A stretch of 64,000 nucleotides of DNA from Rhizomys pruinosus (GCA_009823505.1 VZQC01001595.1:2578411-2642410), one strand, 5' to 3'; counted from the stretch's first letter, positions 45,115 through 56,470 are shown. Program-made: numbers and translations. The notes: generated from the letters alone by a model not told the origin.

Positions 45115-46644
45115 TTTTTTATTGATGCTTTGTGCATTTCATACATCATTTTCCAATTCAGTTCAGGCATATTTCCCTTTCCCTCCCCCCCATCCCCACC
45201 CCATCCCAGATCATGCATTTTGCCATAACTGTCCTGCATCTTTCTCTCAGTTTTTATTTTTTTTTATTTTTTAGCTATAAATGATAATCCATGAGTACAA
45301 GCATCCTTCATATGAAACCAATTTGCAGGCTGTTGTGCCCAAACCCCCACAGCCCCATCATCCAGCGGGGGATGAGGGGTTGTATGTTCAATCAAGTTTA
45401 TCAAATGAGTGTCCAGACTACATTGCTGTAGTTTCACCATTCACCCCAATCACAGCCCTTACATTCTACCACACCCCCTCTTCCGCAGACTGTTCCCTAG
45501 GGTTAGAAAAGGGGCACAGGTGGATGAGAAGCAAACCGTCCACTCTCTCTGGAGCTGTTGTCTTGGACTCTGGTCAATTCTGGCTGTTTCCTTTCATGTG
45601 CTGACAGTTTGTCCAGGAATAACCTTTCGATCCTACTAATGAAGCACAAGCAATTAGATATATAAGTATTTAAACAGCACTAATAGTTATGGTAGTTTAC
45701 TTTGGAATAGAAACATATGTTTGGATGATATGCTAATCCATGAATTACATTTTTTCCTGTTAAATATGACAGGGTCTTACTATGGCTTATAACATCTCCT
45801 AACCTGTAGAGGATGTAAGCTTGTGGCATCAGCCATGGGTTATTCCTCCAAGGAGAGAGCCAATAGCCAATTAGATTTGGGATATACAGGCATATGGCTG
45901 CCTCTGCTGCACAGTATTTCCAGGCAGGTGAGGTGTAGCTGGTGCTGACGGTGGTGTCTTGCTTGATGCAAGGAGACCAGTATTTGCTTTATTGGTTGAG
46001 TGGACTTTGGTAACACTCTCTGGTATTCCACAGGCCATCTGTACACTTGCATGTGTGGTCTCAATTCATCTTTCCCATGTTAACGTCAGGTTTTTGGCAG
46101 CAGGGCCTTATCGCCTCTCTTCTTACAGGTATCCCAGTTTAGAGGCAAGGAGCCTTTACCTTTTGTGGGGCCTTGGATCCGCTGGCCAACATCTCCCTGG
46201 TAGAATAATCCATTGCTGATGTCAGAGCTCCTGAATTAATATATTTTGCTTAAGTGCATAGCTTAAGGACTTTAGTATTATATTTGGTTCTAAACAGAGA
46301 ATAATCCTTTTCACAGTTCTTATGTCTATTAGTCAATTAAAGAAGGCAGTTTTACTGGTTTTATAAGAGATTACCTCTATAATATTTGTCTCCAATTTAC
46401 AGTTGGAGAGCAACCTCTTCATCATCATATTTCTCCTTTTTCTATGGGGGGGGGAGGCAAGAAAGTCTCTTATATCAAAACCTTGCGACACCTAGAAGGT
46501 AAGTTTCATTAGGACTCATTAAAAGTAGTTGTTACAAGTAGTATCCACAGAGGGGTTCAATGTTTATTGCATTGAGTAGGATGTACCAGAAAGTGCCAAC
46601 TGAAAGGTTGACCTGTCTGAACATTGAAAGGAAGAAAAGCCTCA
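45115..46644 (-). mobile_element. 'N' repeat copy 4 with L1-like tail and 5' inversion
   Basis: The longest N copy with clear ends: T-run and L1-like tail at 45115-45260, N body to about 46545, then a short inverted piece at 46546-46640 in plus orientation (AAGGTTGACCTGTCTGAACA), the form expected from twin priming. TSD GAAAAGTCTT at 45105-45114 and 46645-46654. The minus-strand ORF 45840-46064 (74 codons) is homologous to that of copy 1. Confidence 0.82.
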
Positions 46645-46654
46645 GAAAAGTCTT

Positions 46655-48659
46655 TAAAGCAGGTTTTCATTCCAGGCCTGAAGAAGGCCAAGAGCTTCGA
46701 GGCAGATAGTCATTAAAATCCACTCTGTAATATTTGCAGTTTTAAAGGGTATACTTAAAAATAACATATATTCGGGCTGTAATGATGGCCTAGCGGTTAA
46801 GAGCTCTGACTGCTCTTGCAGAGGACCTGGGTTCGATGCCCATTACCCACATGGTGGTTGAGAACCATCTGAAACTCCAATACCAGGAGAACTCCAGTTC
46901 CAGGGGAACCCGACACCCTCTTCTGACCTCCGCAGCATTGCATGACAAGGGTGCACAGACCTGCATGGAGACAGTACATTCATACATATAGAGAAAAATA
47001 AATTAAAAAATTAAAAATAACATATATTTACATAGAGAGGTATTTCAGTAGAGATGTACACAGATATACAAAATAAACCATATAAGTTAATGGACTTGAT
47101 TCCTCTGAAGTCATAGTATAGTCATATAGCTTTAAAGAGCAATGTGTATATTGGGTAAAATTTATTTGGCAGGTACTCAACCCTGCCCAAGCTTTGTCCA
47201 CATATTATAGTATATTTTAAGCCTTAGTGAAATGTTTAGATTAGTTGAATTTGTAAGTTTTGATGAAAATGGTACTACATTTGAACTAATTGGAAATATA
47301 AAAAGTTAATTGTTTTATTTATAATTTGTATTGAACTTCCAACAGTAACTTTGGGGTTAAGGTACACAGATGGTCTCTATATTTTTCTGAGTTGTACAAT
47401 ATTACATTGTAACACTTTCTTTTACTTTTAGGACAATTTAAAGAAATTAAGTTTAAATTTACTTCCCAAATAATTAACATACAGTAAATGAGAAGCTGTT
47501 TGGGTAAATTTAATGAAAACTTGCACCTTGGCTCCTGTTTATGGGTATGTGTAATACAACTTAGGCATGTATAGGTCAAAATATAAAAATATAAAAAACA
47601 GAAAAAAAACAGAAAAAGAAGGAGGTGGGAGGTGGTGTAGTATCCCTTCTGGGATACAAATGGAAAACTCTGTGTTCCAAACCTTTTGATAAATTTTCAA
47701 TTTTGAGATCTGAAACTAACAATGGGAGGAGATTTCTTTGTTCCCACAGGTAAAAACACCAATCTCAATGCCTGAAAATGTACAACTTTTGGGTGAGCAG
47801 GATGGACTGGAAAATGCCAGCAGAGAGGTTGACCCATCTGAACATTAAAGAAAGAGGAACCTCAGACTGCCTGAGTCACAGACACTGAGTGTCTCTCTGA
47901 ATTCTATTGGTGTTAACTGTTTATAATGGGCCCTAACGAAGTTTACCTTCCAGATGCTGAGAAACCTTCCTACCTCTCCACTTTATAGGAAAAGGAAAAA
48001 CATGATGGTACTGAAGTCATTCCCTAACTGTAAATTAGAGACAATTGTTATAGTGGTAATTTCATATAAATCAGGTATAACTACCCTTTTTTAATTGACT
48101 GATAGGCATAGGAACTGTGAAAGGATAATTCTCTATTTAGGGCCAAATTCAATATTAAAGTCTTTATAAGCTGTGTAATTAAGCAAATTATATTAGTACA
48201 GGAAAGCTCTGATATCAGCAATGAATTATTCTGTCTAGGAGATGTTGGCTAGGGGATTCAAGCCCCCTCCCCCCAAATTATAAAATCCTTTTGCCTATAA
48301 GTGAGCTATATGCAAGGAGAAAGGCAGTAAGTCCCTGTTGTTGAAGACCTGGTGTGATCATGAAAAAATGTTATGAGACGTCACTTGCTAGTGTACAACT
48401 GGCCTCTGAAATGCCAGAGAGCATTACCAAAGGCAACTAAAGCAATACAGCAAAATATTGGTCTCCTTGAGCCAAGCAAGTCTCCTCTATCAGTATCTGG
48501 TACACCTCAACTGCCTGGAGATACTGTGCAACAGTGGCAGCCATGTGTCTATATATATCCCAAATCTAATTGGCTATAGCTCTCTCTTGGGGGAATAACT
48601 CACAGTGCATGTCACAAGCTTATGTCCTCTATAGGACATAAATAAAGTAAATAAAAGGG
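46655..48659 (+). mobile_element. 'N' repeat copy 5
   Basis: Plus-strand N: an upstream region (47030-47690), then the N body (47690-48620), ending in an A-rich stretch with AATAAA. It holds an ORF at 48373-48579 homologous to those of copies 1 and 4 over its N-terminal half. A B2 splits it. Its right end coincides with the point where the host L1 resumes. Confidence 0.7.
46773..47012 (+). repeat. B2/B3 SINE (17-bp duplication form) inside N
   Basis: Head CGGGCTGTAATGATGGCC, B box GGGTTCGATGCCCATTACCC, both 17-bp units, A-rich tail. A 16-bp TSD, AAAAATAACATATATT, lies at 46757-46772 and 47013-47028. Confidence 0.95.
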
Positions 48660-50148
48660 AAAATTTTTCCATTCTACCCAAACTCTTGTATGGATTTAAC
48701 ACAATCCCAATTAAAATCTCCAAGAGTTTATTCACAAGCTTGGGAAAAAGTTCTTAAATTCATTTGGAAAAAAAAAAAAGACCCCAAATAGCCAAAACAA
48801 TCCTGAGCGAAAAGAGCAACGCAGGGGGGGACCTCTATACCAGACTTCAAACTATACTACAGGGCTGTAGTCATAAAACAGCCTGGTACTGGCACAAAAA
48901 CAGACCTGTTGAACAATGGAAAAAACTGAAGATCCAAACCTGAGCACATACAATTTCAGCTATCTCATATTGACAAGGAGGCCAAGAAGACACAATGGAG
49001 AAAAGACAACATCTTCAGCAAGTGGTGTTGGCAAAACTGGATCACCACTTGTAGAAGAATGAAATTAAACCCCTACCTCTCGCCCTGTACAAAAGTCAAC
49101 TCTAGATGGATTAAAGACCTCAATGTGAAACCCCAAAATCTGAAGGCAATAGAAGAAAATTTGACAGCACATTACAAGACATAGGCATAGGAAAAGACTT
49201 CCTAAATCAGGCAGCAGCTGTTGAAGAATTAAGGTGGACAATTGACAAATGGGACCTCATTAAACTCAAAAGTTTCTCTACATCAAGTGAAACAATCAAG
49301 GACGTGAAGAGAAATCCCACAGAGTAGGAGGAAACCTTCACTGCAGAAACATCTGACAAAGCATTGGTTTCCAGAATATATAAACTACTCAAAAAACAAA
49401 GAAGAAAGAAAACAAATGACCCACTCAATAGATGGAGCAAAGACCTGAACAGAGACTTCACAAGTGAGGAATTAGAGATGGCTGAGAAACACCTTAAGAA
49501 GTGTTCAACATCACTAATCATTAAGGAAATGCAAATCAAAACCACTTTAAGATATCATCTTACTCCAATAAGACTGGCTAGGATCAAGAAAACAAATGAT
49601 ACCAAGTGCTGGAGAGGTTGTGGGGAAAGGGGAACACTCATCCACTGCTGGTGGGAATGTAAACTCGTACAGCCACTATGGAAAGCAGTGTGGAGAACCC
49701 TTGGAAGACTTGGAATGAACTTGCCACCCGACCCAGCCATACCACTCCTGGGCATGTACCCTCAAGACTTACGCCACCACAGAGATACATGCACGGCCAT
49801 GGCTTTATTGTCAGCTCTCTTCAATACACAAGGACCTGGAACCAACCCAAATTCCCCTCAACTGACAAGTGGATAGAGAAAATTGGTCGGTACATCTACA
49901 CAATGGAGTTCTATGCTGCACGTAAAAGAAAGATGACTTCATGAATCTTTGCAGGTGATGGCTTTTGAGCTAGAAGATATCATTGCTAAGTAGTAGTATG
50001 AGAGTAACACGTTCCCAAAAAAGACAAAAGACAATGGTATTCCCTCATATCTGAGCATGCTAGCACCTAATTACTAATTGTATGGCAAACTGAGCAACGT
50101 TCAAGTGTGATCTGAAAATCAACTGTGCTTTTATACTGTAAGAAACCT
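48660..50148 (+). mobile_element. Near full-length L1, 3' portion
   Basis: It resumes ORF2 exactly where the 5' portion stopped (ATTCTACCCAAACTC, peptide LPKL), with a 15-16 bp repeat of the junction at 42117-42131 and 48660-48675. ORF2 continues with frame breaks to about 49990, then a short 3' UTR ending in poly(A) near 50150-50160. The usual G-rich 3' tail is missing. Confidence 0.85.
49364..49876 (+). pseudogene. L1 ORF2 C-terminal fragment
   Basis: A 170-codon frame with the L1 C-terminal blocks [34 protein letters not shown] and PAIPLLGMYPQD. It frameshifts near 49800 and overlaps a second frame 49678-49944. Confidence 0.9.
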
Positions 50149-50329
50149 TAAAAAAAAAAAGCAAAGAAAGAAAAAAATGAACTCAACCAAGAATATTGTC
50201 ACTATAGAAATTAGTACCCCCATCCATGTTTCCTGAAAATGTGCCACACCTAGGCATTTTTTCCAGGACCGTGAATTCAAAAAATAGAACATTAGGAAAT
50301 ATTTTCAAGGAAATTCAACACACCGAGAT
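50149..50329. other. Spacer between two L1 elements
   Basis: Short AT-rich stretch, followed at 50330-50350 by a (TA)n run. Nothing else seen. Confidence 0.4.
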
Positions 50330-50717
50330 TATATATATATATATATATCTGAATAATGACTGTAAAAACTCAAATCATTGAATGAAATAAATAAAACATT
50401 TCAAACATGAAATGAGAATTTAATAGAGATATAGAATCTCTGAAGAAAAGCCAATCAGAAGCAAAACTTTAAATAGAAAGTAAAACAAAAAATCAGAGGA
50501 AAGAAGCAAATATAAAGTGGAAGAAATAGAACAGGGTATATCAGACCTTGAAGTCAAGTTTAGGCAAAAGATCAGTAAAGTAAAAAACATCAAATCTAAA
50601 ATTACCCAGGAATGGAACATGCAAGACCTCTTGGACATTGAATAAAGCAAAGCCTATGAATCATAAGATAGACAAAAGAGGAGAAACCCTGTGTCAAAGA
50701 CACAGAAAATACATTTA

Positions 50718-50884
50718 TTTATTTATTATTTATTTATTTTGGTCTTTTCGAGAGAGAGTCTCCCTGTTCCCCCAGCTGTCCTGGAACTCACTCTGTAGAC
50801 CAGGCTGGCCTTGAACTCACAAAGATCCACCTGCCTCTGCCTCTCAAGTGCTAGGATTAAAGGCGTGCACCACCACGCCCAGCT
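50718..50884 (-). repeat. B1 SINE nested in old L1
   Basis: Reverse-complement B1 with an ATTT-rich tail and an end at GCACCACCACGCCCAGC. TSD AGAAAATACATTTA at 50704-50717 and 50885-50898. Confidence 0.95.
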
Positions 50885-51375
50885 AGAAAATACATTTAAT
50901 TGAGAATAACACCCCACATCTAGGGAAAGAGATTTCTATCAAGGTACAAGAGGCATTGAAAGCACCAAGCTTTCAATACCAAATGGAAACTGCCAACTTC
51001 AGATAATAGTCAAAACATGTAAGATACTGGACAAAGAAATGATACTGAATGCTCTGAGAATGAATTATCAATCCATGTATAAAGACAGGTCCATCAGAAT
51101 GAGAGCTGACTTTTCAATGAAGACTATGAAAACTATAAGAAATTGTACTTATGTTCTTCAAATCATGGAAGGACACAAATCCAGCCCAGACTATTTTAGC
51201 AACAAAACTATCAGTTGCAATCAAAGGAAAAAGAAAACCTTTTATGTTAAAGGAACTTTTTGATTCAAATGCAAAAAATTAAAGGAATTTACCTCTACCA
51301 TAAAGGCTTTACAAGTAATACTAGATGGGATGGAATATTTCATGCTGATAAGAGGAATGAACACTCTTTTTTCAT

Positions 51376-51545
51376 GTTTTAATATAATAACTTTATTGAT
51401 GTTTTGTGTATTTCAGACATCATTTTTCAGTTAAATTTAGACATATTCCCCTTCCCCCCACTCCACCCCAGATCATGCATTCTGCCTTAAATGTCTTGCA
51501 TCTTTGTCTCAGTCTTTTTTTTTATGTTTAAGAATTCACATTTCT
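51376..51545 (-). mobile_element. L1 3' tail insertion
   Basis: A 170-bp minus-strand L1 3' end (TTTATTGATGTTTTGTGTATTTC, C-rich tract, GATCATGCATTCTGCC, then AAGAATTCACATTTC). It is extremely 5'-truncated. Confidence 0.75.
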
Positions 51546-51848
51546 TAAGACAGCACAAAGAAAAAATAATAAACTATCCCATAACAATTAAGCAAAAGAA
51601 GACTAAGAAGAGAGTGCTACAGCATCAACATAACACAAATTAATAAATAGTGGCCAATAAAATTCTCAAAATTAATGGTCTCGACTCATCAGTAAATAGG
51701 CACAGACCAACTGCTTGGATTAAACACATGATACCTCAGTTTGCTGCCTCCAAGAAACTTTCCTCACCATCAGTGATCAATATCACCTTAGAGTAAAATT
51801 GTGGACAATGGTATTCTAAGAGAAGTAATAATGCCTAAGGCATATCTT

Positions 51849-51890
51849 AAGAATTGTTCAGGGAAAAAAAAAAAAAAAGAATTGTTCAGG
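51849..51890. repeat. Poly(A) run between 14-bp direct repeats
   Basis: AAGAATTGTTCAGG at 51849-51862 and 51877-51890 flanks a run of about 14-15 A (see findings). Confidence 0.8.
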
Positions 51891-52108
51891 GGCTGGAAAG
51901 ATGGCCTAGCAGTTAAGAGCGCTTTTGCAGAGGACCCGGGTTCAATCCCTAGTACCCACATGGCGGTTGAGAAGCATCTTTAGTTCCAGTTCTAGGGGAA
52001 TCTAATGCCCTCTTCTGACCTCCGTGGCATTGCACAACACGGGTACATAAACCTGCGTGCAGACAGTATATTCATATACATAAAAATAAATAAATAAATA
52101 AAAATTTA
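51891..52108 (+). repeat. B2/B3 SINE (short form)
   Basis: Head GGCTGGAAAGATGGCC, a deletion around the A/B box spacing, B box GGGTTCAATCCCTAGTACCC, single 17-bp unit, (AAAT)n tail. Confidence 0.9.
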
Positions 52109-52119
52109 AAAATTAATGT

Positions 52120-52790
52120 TCAACATCCTTACCAATTAGAGATTGAAAATTAAAACTACTTGAAGATTTCACGTTGCTACAGTAAGGATGCTTAAAATTA
52201 ATCATAAAGTCTATTCCCCAAATTGTTTTCAATGGTGTTCTTTCTCCTATCTTAAAGCTCAGGGAATATCATTCAAGAGGTGTTGGCATGTTGCAAGAGG
52301 AGGTAGGCTAGGATGCCTTCTGCAGGATAACATCATCTGGACATGACAGAGAAGCTGCCCCAGTGAGATCTTAATATGATTTCATAAACAGAATGCTTAT
52401 AGTGACACCAATTGATGCCAGTATGGAAACGGGGTGTATTTTATAAGGTCTCACCTCTTCCTGAAGAGGTACTGGCAGTCAGCAGCTGCTGAATGGTGGT
52501 AAATCCTTTTTCTTCAGGGATGACCCCGTGATAGATTGCCAATGCCATGTGGTCCACTCTAAAGACATTTACACACAAGCAGAACAGTATAGAATGTATA
52601 TATATATATATGTATGTATGTATGTGTGCATGCATGTATGTGTGTCTTTATGCACATAACAATTAATATAGGAAGAGGCAGTGGAATTGAGAATATGAGG
52701 GGCATAAGGAAAAGTTGAATGGAGTAAAGAAGGAAAGCGACGAGTAGAAATTATATAAATTATTATGCATTATGAAAATTTATTCAGGTA
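52120..52790 (+). mobile_element. Old L1 ORF2 end and Lx-type 3' UTR
   Basis: An ORF2 C-terminal block (AATGTTCAACATCCTTACC) is followed from about 52330 by GACATGACAGAGAAGCTGCC, TTCTTCAGGGATGACCCC and CAAGCAGAACAGTATAGAAT. This is the block order I associate with old rodent L1 3' UTRs. A (TATG)n run near 52590-52640 lies within. Confidence 0.65.
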
Positions 52791-52844
52791 GGTGCAAAAG
52801 TCACAGTAGTACAGTATACAGCATAATAAGAAATATTAATTTTA

Positions 52845-53005
52845 TTTTTATTTTAATTATTTTTTCCGACTTTTTGAGACATTATCTCTCTGTACCCCAG
52901 CTTGCAGAGTACTCCTTATATAGCCCTGGCTTACCTGGATCTCACAAAGATCTGCCTCTGCCACTGGAGTGTTGGGATTAAAGGCATATGCCACCACACC
53001 CAGCC
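52845..53005 (-). repeat. Degenerate B1 SINE
   Basis: Reverse-complement B1: TTTTTGAGACATTATCTCTC, then TTGGGATTAAAGGCATATGC and CCACCACACCCAGCC. Confidence 0.85.
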
Positions 53006-53149
53006 TTTTTCTTTGTTTCTTTCTCTTTTCTACTGACTAAGAGTTCAATAAAAAATATTTTTTCAATGTTCTACTATTGAATTTATGATTTTATTTAAAT
53101 AAAATTATAATAGTATTTGAGAAATTCTTATTAAAGTGGCTCAGAAAGT

Positions 53150-53403
53150 GGGAGCTGGAGAGACGGCCTAGCAGTTAAGAGCACCGACTGCTCTTGCAGA
53201 GGACCTGGGTTTGATACCCAGCACCCACATCTTCGCTGAGAACCCTCTGAAACTCCAATTCCAGGAGAACTCTAGATCCAAGGGAATCCAACATTCTCAC
53301 TTGACCTCCACAGCATTGCATGACATGGGTGCACAGACCTGCATGCAGACTGTACATTCATACACATAGAGAAAAATAAATTAAAAAATATTAAAAAAAA
53401 GAA
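53150..53403 (+). repeat. B2/B3 SINE (17-bp duplication form)
   Basis: Head GGGAGCTGGAGAGACGGCC, two 17-bp units, A-rich tail. An imperfect 19-bp TSD lies at 53131-53149 and 53404-53422. Confidence 0.94.
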
Positions 53404-53459
53404 ATAAAGTGACTCAGGAAGTTAATTAACTAGTTTGGAGAAATTTTGTTCTTTGGTTT

Positions 53460-53602
53460 TTTATTTTTTTTTTTCTTTGACAGGGTCTCTCTAATCTCAG
53501 TCCACTTGGAAGTCACTATGTGTGTCTGTCTGGCCTCAATCTCACAGAAATCCCCTTCTTCTACCTCCCAAATGCTGGGATTTAAGGCACATGCCACCAC
53601 AC
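53460..53602 (-). repeat. Old degenerate B1 SINE
   Basis: A T-run, then GACAGGGTCTCTCTAATC and AAATGCTGGGATTTAAGGC, ending CATGCCACCACAC. Confidence 0.75.
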
Positions 53603-53979
53603 ATTTCATGGAGATGAATGTTCTAAAATCTAATGTTGTACTATTTTCTATTTTTATAAGTACTTTGTTAGTATAAAATAAGATTGAAAACTATATTTTT
53701 CCTGTTTTTTTTTTTTTAAATCTCCATCTTTTCTGGGTGAACTGATTATTTGAGAAAAAGCTGTTTTCCCCCAGTGAGTAGAATTTAATAATTACATAAT
53801 AGTCCTGGTATTTCAAAAAACAGTTGTATAAAACCAACTAGATTTGGATAGAAATCAATTCAGTGAAAACTAGATTCACAGGACACTGACATTTCCAGGC
53901 ACTCCTTAAAAAACATGCTGAAATTTCTCCAAGTGCTCTAATGCAACATCAAGCCATTAGTAAAGGTTGAATTAGCTCC
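53603..53979. other. Unannotated sequence
   Basis: Nothing recognised. Confidence 0.35.
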
Positions 53980-53987
53980 TTCTTTTC

Positions 53988-54018
<31 letters not shown>

Positions 54019-54043
54019 CTTTTCTTTCTTTTCTTTTCTTTTC
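53980..54043. repeat. (TTTTC)n microsatellite
   Basis: About 64 bp of CTTTT pentamers with a few irregular units. Confidence 0.95.
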
Positions 54044-54153
54044 ATTGACTTTTTGTGATTTTATACAATGTAGTTCGATGGTACTTATATCCTATTCCCT
54101 GTCTGCACCACCTTTCCTGCACAATGTACTCTTAAATATAAACAAACACAAGC

Positions 54154-54157
<4 letters not shown>

Positions 54158-54204
<47 letters not shown>
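54158..54204. repeat. (CA)n microsatellite
   Basis: CA tract with a CCCA-rich start. Confidence 0.95.
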
Positions 54205-54205
<1 letters not shown>

Positions 54206-54983
54206 TACATCCTATATAATCTGACTTGTGGTCCCAAATGTCCTTCAGTGTTTGTATTTACATATAACTAATGGTTTCCTTATGACATTTTCATATATGC
54301 ATGTTGTGTAATTTGTTCAATATCTCCGTCTTATACACTTTTATTCTTTCTCCTATCTCCTAGCAGGTTTTCCTTTTTCCTTTTACTTTATCTCTTGTTT
54401 GTATTTTCGGGAAGGAATGGAACTGCATCATGTTGGGAATGAAGTGTGAACTAAAGTATTGGTGGGTTAGTTGGAAATGCTAATAGGAAACTTTCTTTTG
54501 TTGTCTAGCTCCCTCTCTTAGCTTAGACTTTATTTCCTGTCATTATTGTTTATATCTTACTTATTTGTTTAGGGGGGAAAGTAATCATGTACACTGACTC
54601 AGTGTCCAGAAAGAACAGCTGGTATTTTCTATACTTGGATTGGATGCCAATGATAGAAGTATGTGAGTAACTGATGGTGTAAAAGACTTTGAAATCTGTC
54701 TCAGCAGCTGTCACTGCTGTGTACATTGTACAAATATGCAAAATATTGCTCTTCAGTGCCAAGGCCTTCTGTACTTTTGGCAGTGTGGCCTTATAACTCT
54801 GAATGTAGTGTGGTTGTTAACAATTTAACAGGACTTCATGGGTTAATGTTCAGGAAGATACTGCATCTTCTTTTTCATGGCTTGTTTGCCAAAGGAAAAC
54901 AAACAGAAGGACTTCTATCTTCATTTTATGGATTCTGTGTAGATGCAATCATTTCCATGTTATCTTATGGCCAACTAAATGTT
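54205..54983. other. Unannotated sequence
   Basis: No gene seen. ORFs at 54550-54762 and 54726-55067 have no recognisable domain, and the latter runs into a B1. Confidence 0.4.
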
Positions 54984-54999
54984 AGAAAATCATTCTATG

Positions 55000-55162
55000 G
55001 GCCGGGCATGGTGGTGCACGCCTTTAATCCTAGCACTTGGGAGGCAGAGGCAGGTGGATATTTGTGAGTTCAAGGCCAGCCTGGTCTACACAGCGAGTTC
55101 CAGGACAGGTGGGACTACAGGGAGACCCAGTCTTGAAAAAAAAAAAAAAAAAAAAAAAAAAA
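55000..55162 (+). repeat. B1 SINE
   Basis: GGCCGGGCATGGTGGTGCAC head, well preserved, with a pure A tail of about 25. A perfect 16-bp TSD, AGAAAATCATTCTATG, lies at 54984-54999 and 55163-55178, so this is one of the younger insertions here. Confidence 0.97.
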
Positions 55163-55178
55163 AGAAAATCATTCTATG

Positions 55179-56050
55179 ATTGGGAAAGCATGATTTGAAG
55201 GAGGGACATTAATGAGTAGGTACAGTATTTGGCAAATGGTTCAGAACATTACAGATGATTTTTAAATAGACAACTACTGTTTTCTGTGAAGAAAATTGCA
55301 GAGGTATATTATGAAAATTTAGAAGATTTAGAAATGATAAAAAATTAATGATTTAATTTCAAAGTCTGATCTCTAATAATGGCATATATTTTCTCTTTCT
55401 CTACTTAATATTTCTTTGTGGCATTTGCCACATCTTTACATGTATTGCTGTTGTGTAATTTGACTTGTAGTCCGTGGAAAACGGGCAATATTGATATTAT
55501 TTTATGAACATTAGATTTAATTTAATTTGATTAAGGACATATAATCTGTCAAAGTGATAACTGCTTTAGACAAATACTGTTTATCACTTAAATTGGAATG
55601 TAACATTAATTTTTTAAGTGTAGTTTAGGACTGTTACCAAGCATCTGTGCTTAAGTAAGTACATAGTAAGAGCTGCATTGAATTACTTTCAGGCTAACCC
55701 ACTCTCTTTCAGATCTCTTCTTCCCTAATAGGAGACTGAAAAAGAAATTGCAATTTACATTGATTATGTAAGAGGCTGACTCATTTAAGCAAAAATGGTG
55801 CTATCTGGGATTCAGCAGCACATTATTTAGGGAAATATCAATGATAGAATTATGTTTTAAATGGTTAGATTAAAATACATAAAAAGAACTAAACAAAACT
55901 TTCATCTCATTCAAATGTTGATTAATCTTTTATTTCCTTTATGTTATTATATGTAATAATGTATTTCAACTTACTTTAGAAAATTAATGTTTTCCATATA
56001 CTTGAAATTAATTTTCTAGCTTAGTTGATCCAGTATTGCATGATAATATT
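55179..56050. other. Unannotated AT-rich sequence
   Basis: Nothing recognised. Confidence 0.4.
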
Positions 56051-56409
56051 TGTATTAGTCACTTTTCTGTTGCTGTGATAAAACCACCATGAGCAAGGGA
56101 ACTTATAAAAGGAAGAGTTTATTTGAGCTTACGATTGACGGTTCCAGGGAATCAGAGTCCATTGTGGCTGGAAGCATGGTGGCTGGGGCTGGAGCAGCAA
56201 GCCGAGGGTCACATCTTGCAATGAGTACAGGAAGCAGAGAGAGAAACTGGAGACTGCAAGGCTTGTTAAACTCACTAAGCCTGCCCCCAATAACGTACTT
56301 CCTCCAGCATGGCCACACCTTCTAAGACCTCCAAGAACAGTGCCACCATCTGGAGACAAAATGTCTGAATATTTAAAGCCTATGGGGGACACTCATTCAA
56401 ACCACCACA
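56051..56409 (-). mobile_element. Solo MT-type MaLR LTR
   Basis: On the minus strand it runs TGTGGTGGTTTGAATGAG to GTGACTAATACA. Internal blocks CCATCTGGAGACAAAATG and TTTCTGTTGCTGTGATAAAA (plus-strand reading) fit rodent MaLR LTRs. A 5-bp TSD, ATATT, lies at 56046-56050 and 56410-56414. Confidence 0.88.
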
Positions 56410-56470
56410 ATATTTTTAAAGAAATTGGGCAACTATGATATATAATGAAGTATTTTAAGAGTAGATATGT

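Larger units (their letters stand above)
50350..51850 (+). mobile_element. Old L1: ORF1 and start of ORF2
   Basis: Decayed ORF1 coiled coil and RRM-type sequence (50400-51000), then the ORF1 C-terminal block with GAGAGCTGACTTTTCAATG (51090-51150), then ORF2 N-terminal sequence (51640-51830). It is interrupted by a B1 and by a separate minus-strand L1 tail. Multiple stops. Confidence 0.7.

Noticed and set aside
42132..48659. Outer N copies as a pair of LTRs bounding a provirus
   Set aside because: They are inverted, not direct, repeats. Inner N copies have their own poly(A) and L1-type TSDs, and no gag/pol lies between them.
56089..56392. Overlapping ORFs of 70-90 codons
   Set aside because: They lie wholly inside a solo MaLR LTR with a 5-bp TSD.
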